From Neobacillus cucumis (GTDB lineage: Bacteria; Bacillota; Bacilli; Bacillales_B; DSM-18226): a stretch of DNA of 64,000 nt. The position numbers were made by a program, and so were the translations under genes. The notes beneath the pieces are model-generated. The model was not told the DNA's origin and made no database searches. It saw only the letters and a program-made list of their open reading frames with translations. Location of the stretch: contig NZ_JAEHGC010000008.1 of NCBI RefSeq assembly GCF_016107705.1, forward strand, positions 124,001-188,000, written 5' to 3'. Shown one piece after another: positions 25,564 to 34,220 of the stretch. How positions within the stretch are numbered: position 1 is the stretch's first letter; each line of letters opens with the position of its first letter.

Positions 25564-26409
25564 ATGCAAAAAAAATTTTCTTTAGCCTATCTTACGGTTC
25601 TCGGCTGTCCACCACCTGAGATGACTTACATAGCAGCAAAAGCCGGCTATGATTTTGTCAGTTTACGTCCCATTTATATGGGGTTGCCCGGTGAGCCAAA
25701 CTTTTCCTTTGCTGAAAACAAAGAGTTACTGCGGCAAACGAAAAATGCTTTCTCTGAGACGGGCGTTAGGCTTTTGGACATTGAACTTGCGAAGATTTAT
25801 GATGGAGTTAATCCTAAAAACTATCTATCTGCAATGGAATCGGCTGCCGAACTTGGTGGGAAACATGTTCTCAGCAGTATCTGGACGGGCGATCGGAATT
25901 TTGCCATTGAACGTTTTTCCGAACTTTGTGAGCTTGCTAAACCATTTGGTCTGACCGTGGAATTGGAGTTTGTTCCGATCGCCAGTATCAAGAATCTTAC
26001 TGGCGCACTAGATGTTCTTCATAGCGCCAAGCAAGAAAATGCCGGTTTAATGATCGATATTCATCATTTTCATCGTTCAGGTGATAAGGTGGAGGATTTA
26101 GATAAAGTGCCCCGTGAATGGTTCCGCTTTTTACATCTATGCGATGCGACGAGAGAGATTCCTGCCTCAATGGAAAAAATGACGCGAATCCTCCGAGAGG
26201 AACGCTCGTATATTGGTGAAGGTGGAATTGATGTCGCCAGTATAGTCAATCGAATGCCGGAAATTCCATGCTCAATTGAACTGCCAAACCTTAAACATGT
26301 TAACGAAATTGGTTTTGAAGAGCATGCACGACGATGTCTGCTGTCTGCAAAAAAGTATTTTGAACAAGAACAAAATATAAAAAATTTCGAGAAAAAAAAA
26401 CTAGCTTAG
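25564..26409 (+). CDS. Sugar-phosphate isomerase/epimerase-type TIM-barrel protein
   Basis: The 281-residue protein has the xylose-isomerase-like (AP endonuclease 2) barrel: metal-site acids in LTVELEFVPI (near 135), LMIDIHHFHRSG (near 163) and FLHLCDATRE (near 192), and a final SIELPN near 239. The family includes epimerases, isomerases and 3-dehydroshikimate dehydratase. ATG 25564 follows TAGGAGGG. It lies between the acyl-CoA-forming genes and the LacI regulator. Its role could be an isomerisation early in the pathway or a dehydration linked to the aromatic-pathway genes downstream; the sequence does not decide. Confidence 0.75.
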   Translation: MQKKFSLAYLTVLGCPPPEMTYIAAKAGYDFVSLRPIYMGLPGEPNFSFAENKELLRQTKNAFSETGVRLLDIELAKIYDGVNPKNYLSAMESAAELGGKHVLSSIWTGDRNFAIERFSELCELAKPFGLTVELEFVPIASIKNLTGALDVLHSAKQENAGLMIDIHHFHRSGDKVEDLDKVPREWFRFLHLCDATREIPASMEKMTRILREERSYIGEGGIDVASIVNRMPEIPCSIELPNLKHVNEIGFEEHARRCLLSAKKYFEQEQNIKNFEKKKLA

Positions 26410-26449
26410 CTTTTTTTAACAAATGTAGTTTTAGAGTTTAATGGTAGGG

Positions 26450-26479
26450 TGGATAGTCTTAAAGGCTATCCAATTTTTA
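26450..26479 (+). terminator. Terminator after the TIM-barrel gene
   Basis: TGGATAGTC/GGCTATCCA, a 9-bp stem with a 5-base loop, followed by ATTTTTAT. Confidence 0.85.
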
Positions 26480-26600
26480 TTTGCATTAAAAATGCCTCAT
26501 TTAGATTACTACTTAAATAAGCGATGTTACTATAACCTCTTTTGGTACATAGCATTTCCTAAATGGTAATGACGAAGGTATAATTGAATTAAATTCCTAA

Positions 26601-26637
26601 TGACAATTAATGGTGAACTTGTTTTCATTGATTGTCA
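26601..26637 (+). promoter_or_regulatory. Inverted repeat before the LacI-type gene
   Basis: TGACAATTAATG (26601-26612) and CATTGATTGTCA (26626-26637) pair over 12 positions with one mismatch, 44 bases before the regulator start. It differs from the cluster palindrome, so it may be an autoregulatory operator for another protein or a leader hairpin. Confidence 0.45.
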
Positions 26638-26680
26638 TCTATTTACATTAAAATCCATTAGAATTGAAGCTGGTGATCGG

Positions 26681-27688
26681 ATGAATCAAAAAAAGCGTGT
26701 CACTTTATTAGATGTGGCAAAACATGCAGGTGTATCACGTGCGACAGCCTCACTGATTGTTCGGGGAAGCCCCAATATAGCTGAAAAAACCCGAAAAAAG
26801 GTTTTGGAATCGATGCGCGAACTCGGTTATGTTTATGATCGGGTTGCTGCAAATATGCGTTCGCAAACTTCATCCACAGTTGGACTGATCATAACGGATA
26901 TCGGGAACCCATTTTATTCGGAATTGCTAAGAGGCGTCCATAATACATTGGAAGAAGCGGGATACACTGTATTTCTTGGAACAACCTATGATTCGGATTT
27001 CAAGCAGGAACAATTACTTTCAAGAATGCTCGAACATCGGGTTGGAGGCTTAATTTTATGTCCTGTTTCAGATAGTTCAAAGGAAACCATTGAGAGAATT
27101 AAAAAGCTTGATGTTCCGCTTGTCCAAGCTGTTAGAGAAATTGAAGATATAAACTCCGACTATGTTGGGATTGACTATACAGCAGGAGCAGAAATGGCTG
27201 TAACTCATTTAGTCCAAAAAGGGCATCGAAGAATTGCATTTCTTGGTGGTTCTTCCGGTTCCACCGCTTGGAAAAAAAGAAAGTTAGGGTTTTGTAATGG
27301 TTTAAATCGTGCCGGGATCGAAGTGGATGAATCCTTAATAATCGAAAGTCCCGTAACCAGAGATGGTGGGGTAGAATCAATTCAAAAGCTTCTTCTCCAC
27401 CCGAATCCACCTAATGCGATTCTATGCTTCAATGATTTAGTTGCTCATGGGGTATTGTTAGGTTTAATGGATTCCGGTATGACACCGGGTAAGGATATGG
27501 CAGTTGTCGGGTTTGACAATGTACCAGAAGCATCTTTTTATAATCCCCCATTAACAACGGTTTCCTCCTTTGCACGGTTAATCGGGTCCCAAGCGGCAAG
27601 TCTGTTACATCAAAGGATTTTAAATAACGATAGGGATCAACAGCGGATTATTCTGGAGCCGCAACTGGTGATCCGAAAATCCTCCTAA
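26681..27688 (+). CDS. LacI family transcriptional regulator
   Basis: The 335-residue protein has the LacI helix-turn-helix VTLLDVAKHAGVSRATASLIVRG at about 7-29, the hinge helix (VAANMRSQ) and a periplasmic-binding-like effector domain (TVGLIITDIGNPF onward, then AVVGFDNVPEASFYNPPLTTV). I start at ATG 26681 just before MNQKKRVTLLDVA; a longer in-frame reading from 26600 adds an unusual hydrophobic tail and runs through the inverted repeat. It is the only regulator in the cluster and the likely binder of TTAGATCGATCTAA, releasing on the pathway substrate. That pairing is inferred. Confidence 0.88.
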   Translation: MNQKKRVTLLDVAKHAGVSRATASLIVRGSPNIAEKTRKKVLESMRELGYVYDRVAANMRSQTSSTVGLIITDIGNPFYSELLRGVHNTLEEAGYTVFLGTTYDSDFKQEQLLSRMLEHRVGGLILCPVSDSSKETIERIKKLDVPLVQAVREIEDINSDYVGIDYTAGAEMAVTHLVQKGHRRIAFLGGSSGSTAWKKRKLGFCNGLNRAGIEVDESLIIESPVTRDGGVESIQKLLLHPNPPNAILCFNDLVAHGVLLGLMDSGMTPGKDMAVVGFDNVPEASFYNPPLTTVSSFARLIGSQAASLLHQRILNNDRDQQRIILEPQLVIRKSS

Positions 27689-27701
27689 ACAAAAGTATGT
27701 A

Positions 27702-27734
27702 AGGGGCTCTTTCAAACAAGAGCCTCTTTTATTT
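27702..27734 (+). terminator. Terminator after the LacI-type gene
   Basis: AGGGGCTCTT/AAGAGCCTCT, a 10-bp stem with a 6-base loop, then TTTATTTT. Confidence 0.85.
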
Positions 27735-27804
27735 TCCCTGCTAGAAGATTATAATTGTTAGAAGATTAATTTAATTATATGTTTTTTACCTTTGTGGGGG
27801 TTAG

Positions 27805-28359
27805 ATGATTTTGTTGAAACGTGAAGTGCCATTAAAAGAAAAAAGCATTGTTTTTATCGGATTTATGGGTGTGGGAAAGACCACGATCGGGAAGGCGGTT
27901 GCCAAAAAACTCTATCGTGATTTTTTAGATATTGATGAGGTAATCGAGAAGGAATATAATATGCCGGTTTCACAGATTTTTAGCCAATTGGGTGAAAAAG
28001 CTTTTAGGGAAAAAGAAAAAAGCGTAATTACAGAAATATGTGAACAAAGGTTAAAAATTATTTCCCTAGGCGGAGGAGCTTTTTTACAAGAGGAAATCAG
28101 AAAAGTGTGTTTATCATCCAGTATCGTGATATTCCTAGACTTGCCTTGGGAGAGTTGGAAGGAACGAATCAGTTTAATCATCGATAGCCGGCCAGTTTTA
28201 CAGGGAAAGTCAATTGAAGAAATAGAAGAACTCTTTTATAAACGGCAAGAGATTTATTCTATTCATCATTCAAAAGTAGAAACAGACCAACATGATGCTG
28301 AAGAAGTTGCTGATTACATTGTAGAGTCATTAAAATTAGCTTGGGAATTATATAGTTGA
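27805..28359 (+). CDS. aroK: Shikimate kinase
   Basis: The 184-residue P-loop kinase phosphorylates shikimate at O3 in the chorismate pathway. Walker A is GFMGVGKTTIG (near 18-28), the shikimate-binding DID is in FLDIDEVIEKEY (near 41), the GGGAF block is near 88, and the lid arginine is in IDSRPVL near 130. The final adenine loop is less clear. The length is slightly above the usual 165-175. ATG 27805 follows TGGGGG. It is next to aroD but downstream of a LacI-controlled catabolic cluster, so it may be a second copy serving a hydroaromatic substrate rather than housekeeping. Confidence 0.85.
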   Translation: MILLKREVPLKEKSIVFIGFMGVGKTTIGKAVAKKLYRDFLDIDEVIEKEYNMPVSQIFSQLGEKAFREKEKSVITEICEQRLKIISLGGGAFLQEEIRKVCLSSSIVIFLDLPWESWKERISLIIDSRPVLQGKSIEEIEELFYKRQEIYSIHHSKVETDQHDAEEVADYIVESLKLAWELYS

Positions 28360-28406
28360 TCATCTGATGAATCAAATTAGAAATTTAATAGAAAGGAGTG
28401 ATTCAT

Positions 28407-29171
28407 TTGAAAAAGAATGTAACAATTAGAGGAGTTACCATTGGTGAGGGGATACCGAAAATTTGTGTCCCAATGGTAGGGAGTACGGTTGAGACTCTAA
28501 TTGAAGAGGCCAAACATATAAAAACGCTGGAAATTGATCTCGTAGAGTGGCGGGTTGATTTTTTTAATCAGGTTGCGGAAATTGAAGAAGTTAAGGAAGT
28601 GCTCAGTGAGGTCCGAGGAATCCTAAACAGCATCCCCTTAATCTTTACCTTCCGAAGTGCAAAAGAAGGCGGCGAAAAGGAAATAAGCGCAGCCTATTAT
28701 CTTGAATTAAATCAGAAAATCGCCGAAACCGGATTGGTGGATATCATTGATATCGAGTTATTTAATGATGAAACGGACGTTACAAACCTAATCGATACAG
28801 CTCATGCAAATCATGTTTACACCATTGTTTCTAATCATGATTTTGAAAAAACACCGTCAAAAGAAGAAATCATAGCAAGATTGCAAAAAGCTCAGGAATT
28901 AGGTGCTGATTTACCGAAAATCGCCGTAATGCCAAAAAGTCCTGCAGATGTATTAACTCTATTAGATGCAACCAACACTATGAATGAACAGCATGCTGAT
29001 CGACCTTTTATCACCATGTCAATGGCTGGAAAAGGCGTAATCAGCCGGTTAGCAGGAGAACTATTCGGTTCAGCACTGACTTTTGGTGCCGCAAAGAAAT
29101 CTTCTGCTCCAGGTCAAATTGATGTGAATGAATTAAGAAAAGTATTATCACTTTTACACAATAATTTATAA
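28407..29171 (+). CDS. aroD: Type I 3-dehydroquinate dehydratase
   Basis: This class I dehydroquinase makes 3-dehydroshikimate through a Schiff-base lysine. Marks are EIDLVEWRVDFF (near 43-54), PLIFTFRSAKEGG (near 78), the catalytic histidine in IVSNHDFEKTP (near 144), the Schiff-base lysine in LPKIAVMPKS (near 171) and the closing FGAAKKSSAPGQ. I start at TTG 28407, 8 bases after AAAGGAG; a GTG at 28398 overlaps that ribosome site. 254 residues is normal. Co-transcription with the kinase is likely (47 bases apart), and a strong terminator follows. Confidence 0.92.
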   Translation: MKKNVTIRGVTIGEGIPKICVPMVGSTVETLIEEAKHIKTLEIDLVEWRVDFFNQVAEIEEVKEVLSEVRGILNSIPLIFTFRSAKEGGEKEISAAYYLELNQKIAETGLVDIIDIELFNDETDVTNLIDTAHANHVYTIVSNHDFEKTPSKEEIIARLQKAQELGADLPKIAVMPKSPADVLTLLDATNTMNEQHADRPFITMSMAGKGVISRLAGELFGSALTFGAAKKSSAPGQIDVNELRKVLSLLHNNL

Positions 29172-29264
29172 TCAGTAGGTAAAAAGAAAAAACTCCTTTT
29201 TTAAACGTTATATTAGAATTAGATTAAAGATTAATCAACTAGAAAATAGTAGAAAAAAACAATT

Positions 29265-29317
29265 AGATCTGTCTCAAGCGCTTTAAAGTGAAAACGCGTT
29301 GGAGCAGGTCTTTTTTA
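29265..29317 (+). terminator. Terminator after aroD
   Basis: AGATCTGTCTCAA pairs with TTGGAGCAGGTCT over 13 positions with one mismatch and is followed by TTTTTATTTTATT. The loop contains TGAAAACGCGTTGG, which resembles a cre half but fails the last positions. Confidence 0.8.
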
Positions 29318-29354
29318 TTTTATTCAAATAAAAATAATAATATTTTTAAAATTA

Positions 29355-29383
29355 TTGCCATATTCAGAAAATGCCGATATAAT
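29355..29383 (+). promoter_or_regulatory. Sigma-A promoter of the peptide ABC transporter operon
   Basis: TTGCCA (29355-29360), a 17-base spacer and TATAAT (29378-29383), about 95 bases before the first transporter gene. The rest of the gap from 29318 is very AT-rich, with no other clear element. Confidence 0.75.
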
Positions 29384-29478
29384 AAAAATATGTCATAATT
29401 TCCATAATATTTATTATATTATAATATTTTTAAAGCTCAGAAATACATAAAATAATTTACTTACAGGTAGGTGTAAAT

Positions 29479-30492
29479 GTGAGCAAAGACCCTATTCTAA
29501 AAATTAAAGACCTAAAAGTTTCCTTTCTATCAGGGAAGAAATACGTCCCAGCAGTGGATGGAATCAGCTTCGAGTTAAAAGAAGGAGAAATTCTTGGAAT
29601 TGTTGGGGAGTCAGGCAGTGGAAAAAGCGTAACCTCTTTAACCACCATGGGCTTAATTCCAATTCCCCCGGGGAAAATTGAAGCCGAAGAAATTTCCTTT
29701 GAAGGCAAAGATTTAACCTCCTTATCGGAAAAAGAGTGGCGAAAAATCCGCGGGAATCAGATTTCAATGATCTTCCAGGAACCGATGACATCATTAAATC
29801 CGTTATTTACCATTGGGAATCAACTGATTGAAGCCATTCAATTACATACTGATCTTTCCAAACAAGAAGCAAATCTAAGATGCATTGAATTATTAAAGCT
29901 AGTTGGTATTCCGCGAGCTGAGGGAATTCTTAAAGAGTATCCACACCAGTTGTCCGGTGGGATGAGGCAGCGTGTGATGATTGCAATGGCTATGGCCTGT
30001 AACCCAAGAATGCTGATTGCCGATGAGCCGACAACTGCTCTAGATGTAACCATTCAGGCACAAATCCTTGCTTTAATGAAGAATTTAAATGAAAAAACAG
30101 ACACATCCATCATTCTTATTACCCACGATTTAGGAGTAGTAGCCGAAATTTGTGAACGAGTCATTGTAATGTATTCCGGCCAAATCGTCGAACAAGGCGA
30201 TGTACGAACCATCCTTAAAAATCCGCAGCATCCGTATACAAAGGGATTACTAAAATCCGTACCAGATCTAAGAGGAAAAAAAGATAGATTATACAGCATC
30301 CCAGGAAATGTTCCTGCACCGGGAACAGTGAAGAAAGGATGCAGATTTGCGGCGAGATGTTCGGAAGCGTTTTCACAATGTTTTGAAGAATCACCGGAAT
30401 TGTACAAAATGGAAAAAGACGGACATGAAGTGAGATGTTTATTACATACATTTGGGGAGAGGAGTGACAAACATGTCGGAGTTACTTCTTGA
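29479..30492 (+). CDS. Oligopeptide/dipeptide ABC transporter ATP-binding protein (OppD/DppD-like)
   Basis: The 337-residue ATPase powers peptide or opine import. Walker A GESGSGKS (near 44), the Q-loop ISMIFQEPMTSLNP (near 96), the signature LSGGMRQRV (near 158), Walker B MLIADEPTTALDV and the H-switch ITHDLGV are all present, and the C-terminal oligopeptide domain with CRFAARCSEAFSQC holds the cysteines of an OppD-type iron-sulfur site. GTG 29479 follows AGGTAGGTG. It overlaps the next ATPase by 20 bases. Confidence 0.92.
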   Translation: MSKDPILKIKDLKVSFLSGKKYVPAVDGISFELKEGEILGIVGESGSGKSVTSLTTMGLIPIPPGKIEAEEISFEGKDLTSLSEKEWRKIRGNQISMIFQEPMTSLNPLFTIGNQLIEAIQLHTDLSKQEANLRCIELLKLVGIPRAEGILKEYPHQLSGGMRQRVMIAMAMACNPRMLIADEPTTALDVTIQAQILALMKNLNEKTDTSIILITHDLGVVAEICERVIVMYSGQIVEQGDVRTILKNPQHPYTKGLLKSVPDLRGKKDRLYSIPGNVPAPGTVKKGCRFAARCSEAFSQCFEESPELYKMEKDGHEVRCLLHTFGERSDKHVGVTS

Positions 30493-31441
30493 AGTTAACG
30501 GTTTAAAAAAATACTTCCCAATAACGGGTGGTCTTCTCGGCAGAAAAAAAGGAGAAGTAAAGGCAGTCGATGATGTTTCTTTTTATGTAAGAAAGGGAGA
30601 GACACTTGGAATCGTTGGTGAAAGCGGTTGCGGGAAATCCACAACCGGAAGACTGTTGATGCGCCTGATTGAGGCAAGTGACGGGAAAATTATTTTTGAA
30701 GATAAAGAGATTACCAGTATGTCGAAATCTGAATTACGAAGAACGCGCAGGGATATCCAAATGGTGTTCCAAGATCCCTATGCTTCTTTGAATCCCCGCC
30801 ATTCTGTTGAACAGATTCTTGAGGAGCCATTGATTGTCCACGGCATTGGAACAAAAGAAGAAAGACAGAAACGGGTAAAAGAAATGCTTGAAGTAGTTGG
30901 CTTAAGCAGCTATCACGCAAAGCGATATCCGCATCAATTCAGCGGCGGCCAGCGCCAGCGGATTGGAATTGCGAAAGCATTGATGACGAAACCGAAGCTG
31001 ATTATCGCCGATGAACCTGTATCTGCTCTCGATGTATCGATTCAGGCACAGGTATTGAACCTAATGAAAGATATCCAACAGGAATTTGGACTTACTTACA
31101 TATTTATCGCCCATGACTTAGGGGTCGTCCGTCATATTAGTGACCGGGTCGGCGTAATGTATTTAGGTAGATTAATAGAATTAGCTGATAGTGAGGAACT
31201 ATACGAAAATCCATTGCATCCTTACACAAAAGCACTTCTTTCAGCCGTACCCATTCCGGATCCTGATATTAAACGGGAAACGATTTTAATTGAGGGAGAG
31301 CTGCCAAGTCCGGCCAACCCTCCTTCAGGCTGTGCTTTTCACACAAGATGTTCGGAATGTATGGACATCTGCAAAACGACTAGACCAGCAGAACGAAATG
31401 TGAATGGTCATTACGTAGCATGCCACTTGTTTAACGAGTAA
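30473..31441 (+). CDS. Oligopeptide/dipeptide ABC transporter ATP-binding protein (OppF/DppF-like)
   Basis: The second ATPase of the transporter, 322 residues. GESGCGKSTTGR is the Walker A, FQDPYASLNPRHSV the Q-loop block, FSGGQRQRIGIAKAL the signature, LIIADEPVSALDVS Walker B and IAHDLGVVRH the H-switch. The C-terminus again has a cysteine group (CAFHTRCSECMDIC). I take ATG 30473, preceded by GAGAGGAG, rather than the in-frame GTG at 30452, which has no suitable site. It pairs with the OppD-like subunit in the usual order D-F. Confidence 0.92.
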   Translation: MSELLLEVNGLKKYFPITGGLLGRKKGEVKAVDDVSFYVRKGETLGIVGESGCGKSTTGRLLMRLIEASDGKIIFEDKEITSMSKSELRRTRRDIQMVFQDPYASLNPRHSVEQILEEPLIVHGIGTKEERQKRVKEMLEVVGLSSYHAKRYPHQFSGGQRQRIGIAKALMTKPKLIIADEPVSALDVSIQAQVLNLMKDIQQEFGLTYIFIAHDLGVVRHISDRVGVMYLGRLIELADSEELYENPLHPYTKALLSAVPIPDPDIKRETILIEGELPSPANPPSGCAFHTRCSECMDICKTTRPAERNVNGHYVACHLFNE

Positions 31442-31497
31442 AGCATGAGGCGTTTATGATAAAAATTTTTAAAGAAAAAATGGGGGTAAAAGAACGC

Positions 31498-33111
31498 ATG
31501 AAGAAAACAATGAAATTGTTACTGATTTCGATTTTGGCAATCAGCATGTTCCTTGTTGGCTGCAGCAGTAAAACAAGTAATAACGCTGATGGTAAAAAAG
31601 ACACTGCATCAAGCGGCGGATCGAAAAAAGATACGCTTGTCTTTGCACGCGGTGGTGATTCCACTTCATTGGACCCAATTACAACGACTGAAGGGGAAAC
31701 CTACAGAGTAACAGAAAATATTTTTGAAACGCTTCTTGATTATGGTTCGCAAGATACAGTTGTACGACCAGGACTAGCTGAAAAGTGGGAAGTATCGAAA
31801 GATGGTTTAACTTACACATTCCATCTTCGTCAAGGAGTTAAATTCCATGACGGCACAGACTTCAATGCAGATGCTGTTGTATTTAACTTTGACCGCTGGA
31901 TGAATGGAGATGCTGATAAATTCCCTTACTATACAATGTTCGGCGGCTTTAAGAAGGACAAAGGTCATGTTATTAAAGAAGTAAAAGCAGTAGATGCGAA
32001 TACCGTTCAATTTGTTTTAAAAAGACCACAAGCTCCATTCTTAAAGAACTTAGCAATGTCGCCATTTGGAATTGCCAGCCCGGCTGCTGTTAAAAAATAT
32101 GGTGATAAATTCAGAGAACATCCAGTTGGAACAGGTCCATTTAAGTTTGTTGAGTGGAAACAAAATGACCGGATCGTTCTTGAAAAGAATCCAGACTACT
32201 GGCAAAAAGGCTTACCTAAGTTAAACAAAGTGATTATCCGTGTTATTCCTGAAAACACTGCACGTCTTAATGCGTTAGCAAACGGTGAAATTGACATCAT
32301 GGATGGATTGAACAACTCTGATGAAGAGCAAGTAAAATCCAATGCGAATTTGCAGGTAATCGAGCGCCCTTCTATGAATGTAGGTTACATCGGTTTAACT
32401 GTGACGCGTAAACCATTTGATAACAAGCTTGTTCGTCAAGCATTAAACATGGCAGTTGATAAGAAAGCGATTATTGATTCCTTCTATGGCGGTAAAGCAG
32501 TTGCGGCGAAGAACCCAATGCCTCCATCCATTGAAGGCTATGATGATGCCATTCAAGAATATCCATATGATTTAGAAAAGGCGAAAAAACTATTGGCTGA
32601 AGCAGGATATCCAAATGGATTTAAAATGGATCTTTGGGCAATGCCTGTAGCACGTCCATATATGCCAGAAGCACAAAAAGTAGCTGAGGTTATTCAAGAA
32701 AGCTTTAGCAAAATTGGTGTAAAAGCTGAAATTAAATCGGTTGACTGGGCGACTTACCTAGATAAAGCAAACAAAGGTGAATTTGATGCCTATATGCTTG
32801 GTTGGACGGGAGACAACGGAGATGCTGATAACTTTATTTACACATTATTAGATAAAGACAGCATTGGAAGTAATAACTATTCCCAGTACAGCAATGACAA
32901 ATTACATGACATTTTAATCAAGGCTCAACAGGAAAGTGATCAAGCAAAACGTAATGATCTTTATAAACAAGCTCAAGAAATTATTCACGAAGATGCACCG
33001 TGGATTCCGCTTGTGCACTCAACACCATTAATGGCAGCTGCTAAGGATGTTGCTGGATATCTTCCACATCCAACAGGGTCTGAGCCATTTACAAACGTAT
33101 ACTTCAAATAA
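31498..33111 (+). CDS. Peptide/opine ABC transporter substrate-binding lipoprotein
   Basis: The 537-residue protein is a family 5 solute-binding protein. A lipoprotein signal MKKTMKLLLISILAISMFLV ends at a Cys in LVGC near residue 21, so it is anchored outside the membrane. Typical blocks follow: SLDPITTTEGETYRVTENIF, LRQGVKFHDGTDFNADAVVF, VGTGPFKF and RQALNMAVDKKAII. An upstream ATG at 31456 would add 14 residues; the shorter form has the better signal peptide. The ligand is not readable from sequence; with the downstream glutarate and GABA genes, a lysine- or glutamate-derived peptide or polyamine conjugate is possible. Confidence 0.9.
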   Translation: MKKTMKLLLISILAISMFLVGCSSKTSNNADGKKDTASSGGSKKDTLVFARGGDSTSLDPITTTEGETYRVTENIFETLLDYGSQDTVVRPGLAEKWEVSKDGLTYTFHLRQGVKFHDGTDFNADAVVFNFDRWMNGDADKFPYYTMFGGFKKDKGHVIKEVKAVDANTVQFVLKRPQAPFLKNLAMSPFGIASPAAVKKYGDKFREHPVGTGPFKFVEWKQNDRIVLEKNPDYWQKGLPKLNKVIIRVIPENTARLNALANGEIDIMDGLNNSDEEQVKSNANLQVIERPSMNVGYIGLTVTRKPFDNKLVRQALNMAVDKKAIIDSFYGGKAVAAKNPMPPSIEGYDDAIQEYPYDLEKAKKLLAEAGYPNGFKMDLWAMPVARPYMPEAQKVAEVIQESFSKIGVKAEIKSVDWATYLDKANKGEFDAYMLGWTGDNGDADNFIYTLLDKDSIGSNNYSQYSNDKLHDILIKAQQESDQAKRNDLYKQAQEIIHEDAPWIPLVHSTPLMAAAKDVAGYLPHPTGSEPFTNVYFK

Positions 33112-33122
33112 TCTTGTTGCGG

Positions 33123-33150
33123 AAGGGGAGCTTGGCCTCCCCTTTTGTTA
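33123..33150 (+). terminator. Intra-operon terminator after the binding-protein gene
   Basis: AAGGGGAG/CTCCCCTT, an 8-bp stem with a 6-base loop and a short TTTTGTT tail. Such partial terminators let the binding protein be made in excess over the permeases. Confidence 0.75.
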
Positions 33151-33200
33151 ACTACAGCATCGGACTCATAAACCATCATTGAAAAAAGAGGGTGAGAAAG

Positions 33201-34208
33201 TTGTTTACATATACGGTACGCCGTGTCTTTTCATTAATCCCGGTATTATTTGGAATGACCCTAGTCGTTTTTGCCATTATCCACGCCATTCCCGGAAACC
33301 CTGCACAGGTAATCCTCGGCCAAAGAGCAACAAAAGAAGCGATTGCTACGCTTACTGAACAATTAGGCTTAAATAATCCTTGGTACATACAATATTTTGA
33401 CTATATTAAAGCACTTCTTCACGGTGACTTAGGAACTTCCTTACGGACAAGAGGTCCAATCAATGAAGAAATTTGGCCTTACCTAGCAGCAACGATTGAA
33501 CTTGCAGTTGTGGCAATGATTATCGCTGTTGTTGTTGGGGTAAATGCAGGGATTATCAGTGCATGGTTTTCAAAATCATGGTTTGATTATGTGGCTATGG
33601 TTCTTGCACTTGTAGGAGTATCCCTTCCGATTTTCTGGCTGGGTTTAATGGAGCAATGGGCGTTTTCCATCCACTTAGGCTGGTTTCCAACCACTGGACG
33701 CGAGGATGTCCGAGACCCGGTTTCGGCGATCACGAATCTATATCTGGTCGATACCTTATTGCAGGGCAGATTTGACCAATTTGGTACCGTTTTAAAGCAT
33801 TTGGTTTTACCAAGTTTTGCTTTGGCAACCATTCCAATGGCCATTATCGCTAGGATGACAAGGGCTACTATGCTTGAGGTCATGCGATCTGATTATATCC
33901 GAACAGCGCGGGCAAAAGGGCTTCGTATGTTTTGGGTAGTGTACAAGCATTCATTGAAAAATGCTGTTATCCCTGTTTTAACCGTAATCGGTTTACAAAT
34001 GGGTCTTTTGTTGGGAGGAGCAATCCTAACCGAAACCATTTTCGGCTGGCCTGGAATCGGACGTTATTTATATGATGCTATTGCCTACCGTGATTATCCG
34101 GTAATACAGTCAGGAATCCTGATTATCGCGGCAATCTTTGTTTTAATTAACTTAATTGTGGATCTAATGTATGTATTTGTTGATCCACGAATAAAGTACA
34201 CGAAGTAG
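33201..34208 (+). CDS. Peptide ABC transporter permease (DppB-like)
   Basis: The 335-residue inner-membrane subunit has about six spans, an N-terminal YTVRRVFSLIPVLFGMTLVVF, and the ATPase-docking EAA loop RARGLR-type block IRTARAKGLRMFWVVYKHSLKNAVIPVLT near 235-263. The TTG at 33201 is preceded by AGAGGGTGAG at 8 bases; the GTG at 33192 is part of that ribosome site. It follows the binding-protein gene past a weak terminator, with 12 bases to the second permease. Confidence 0.92.
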   Translation: MFTYTVRRVFSLIPVLFGMTLVVFAIIHAIPGNPAQVILGQRATKEAIATLTEQLGLNNPWYIQYFDYIKALLHGDLGTSLRTRGPINEEIWPYLAATIELAVVAMIIAVVVGVNAGIISAWFSKSWFDYVAMVLALVGVSLPIFWLGLMEQWAFSIHLGWFPTTGREDVRDPVSAITNLYLVDTLLQGRFDQFGTVLKHLVLPSFALATIPMAIIARMTRATMLEVMRSDYIRTARAKGLRMFWVVYKHSLKNAVIPVLTVIGLQMGLLLGGAILTETIFGWPGIGRYLYDAIAYRDYPVIQSGILIIAAIFVLINLIVDLMYVFVDPRIKYTK

Positions 34209-34220
34209 GAGGGATTTTAA

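Noticed and set aside
29265..29317. cre box TGAAAACGCGTTGG
   Set aside because: It fails the consensus at the T and final CA positions and lies in a terminator loop.
30054..30470. A 138-codon minus-strand frame inside the OppD-like gene
   Set aside because: Antisense to conserved ABC-ATPase motifs, no ribosome site or family match.
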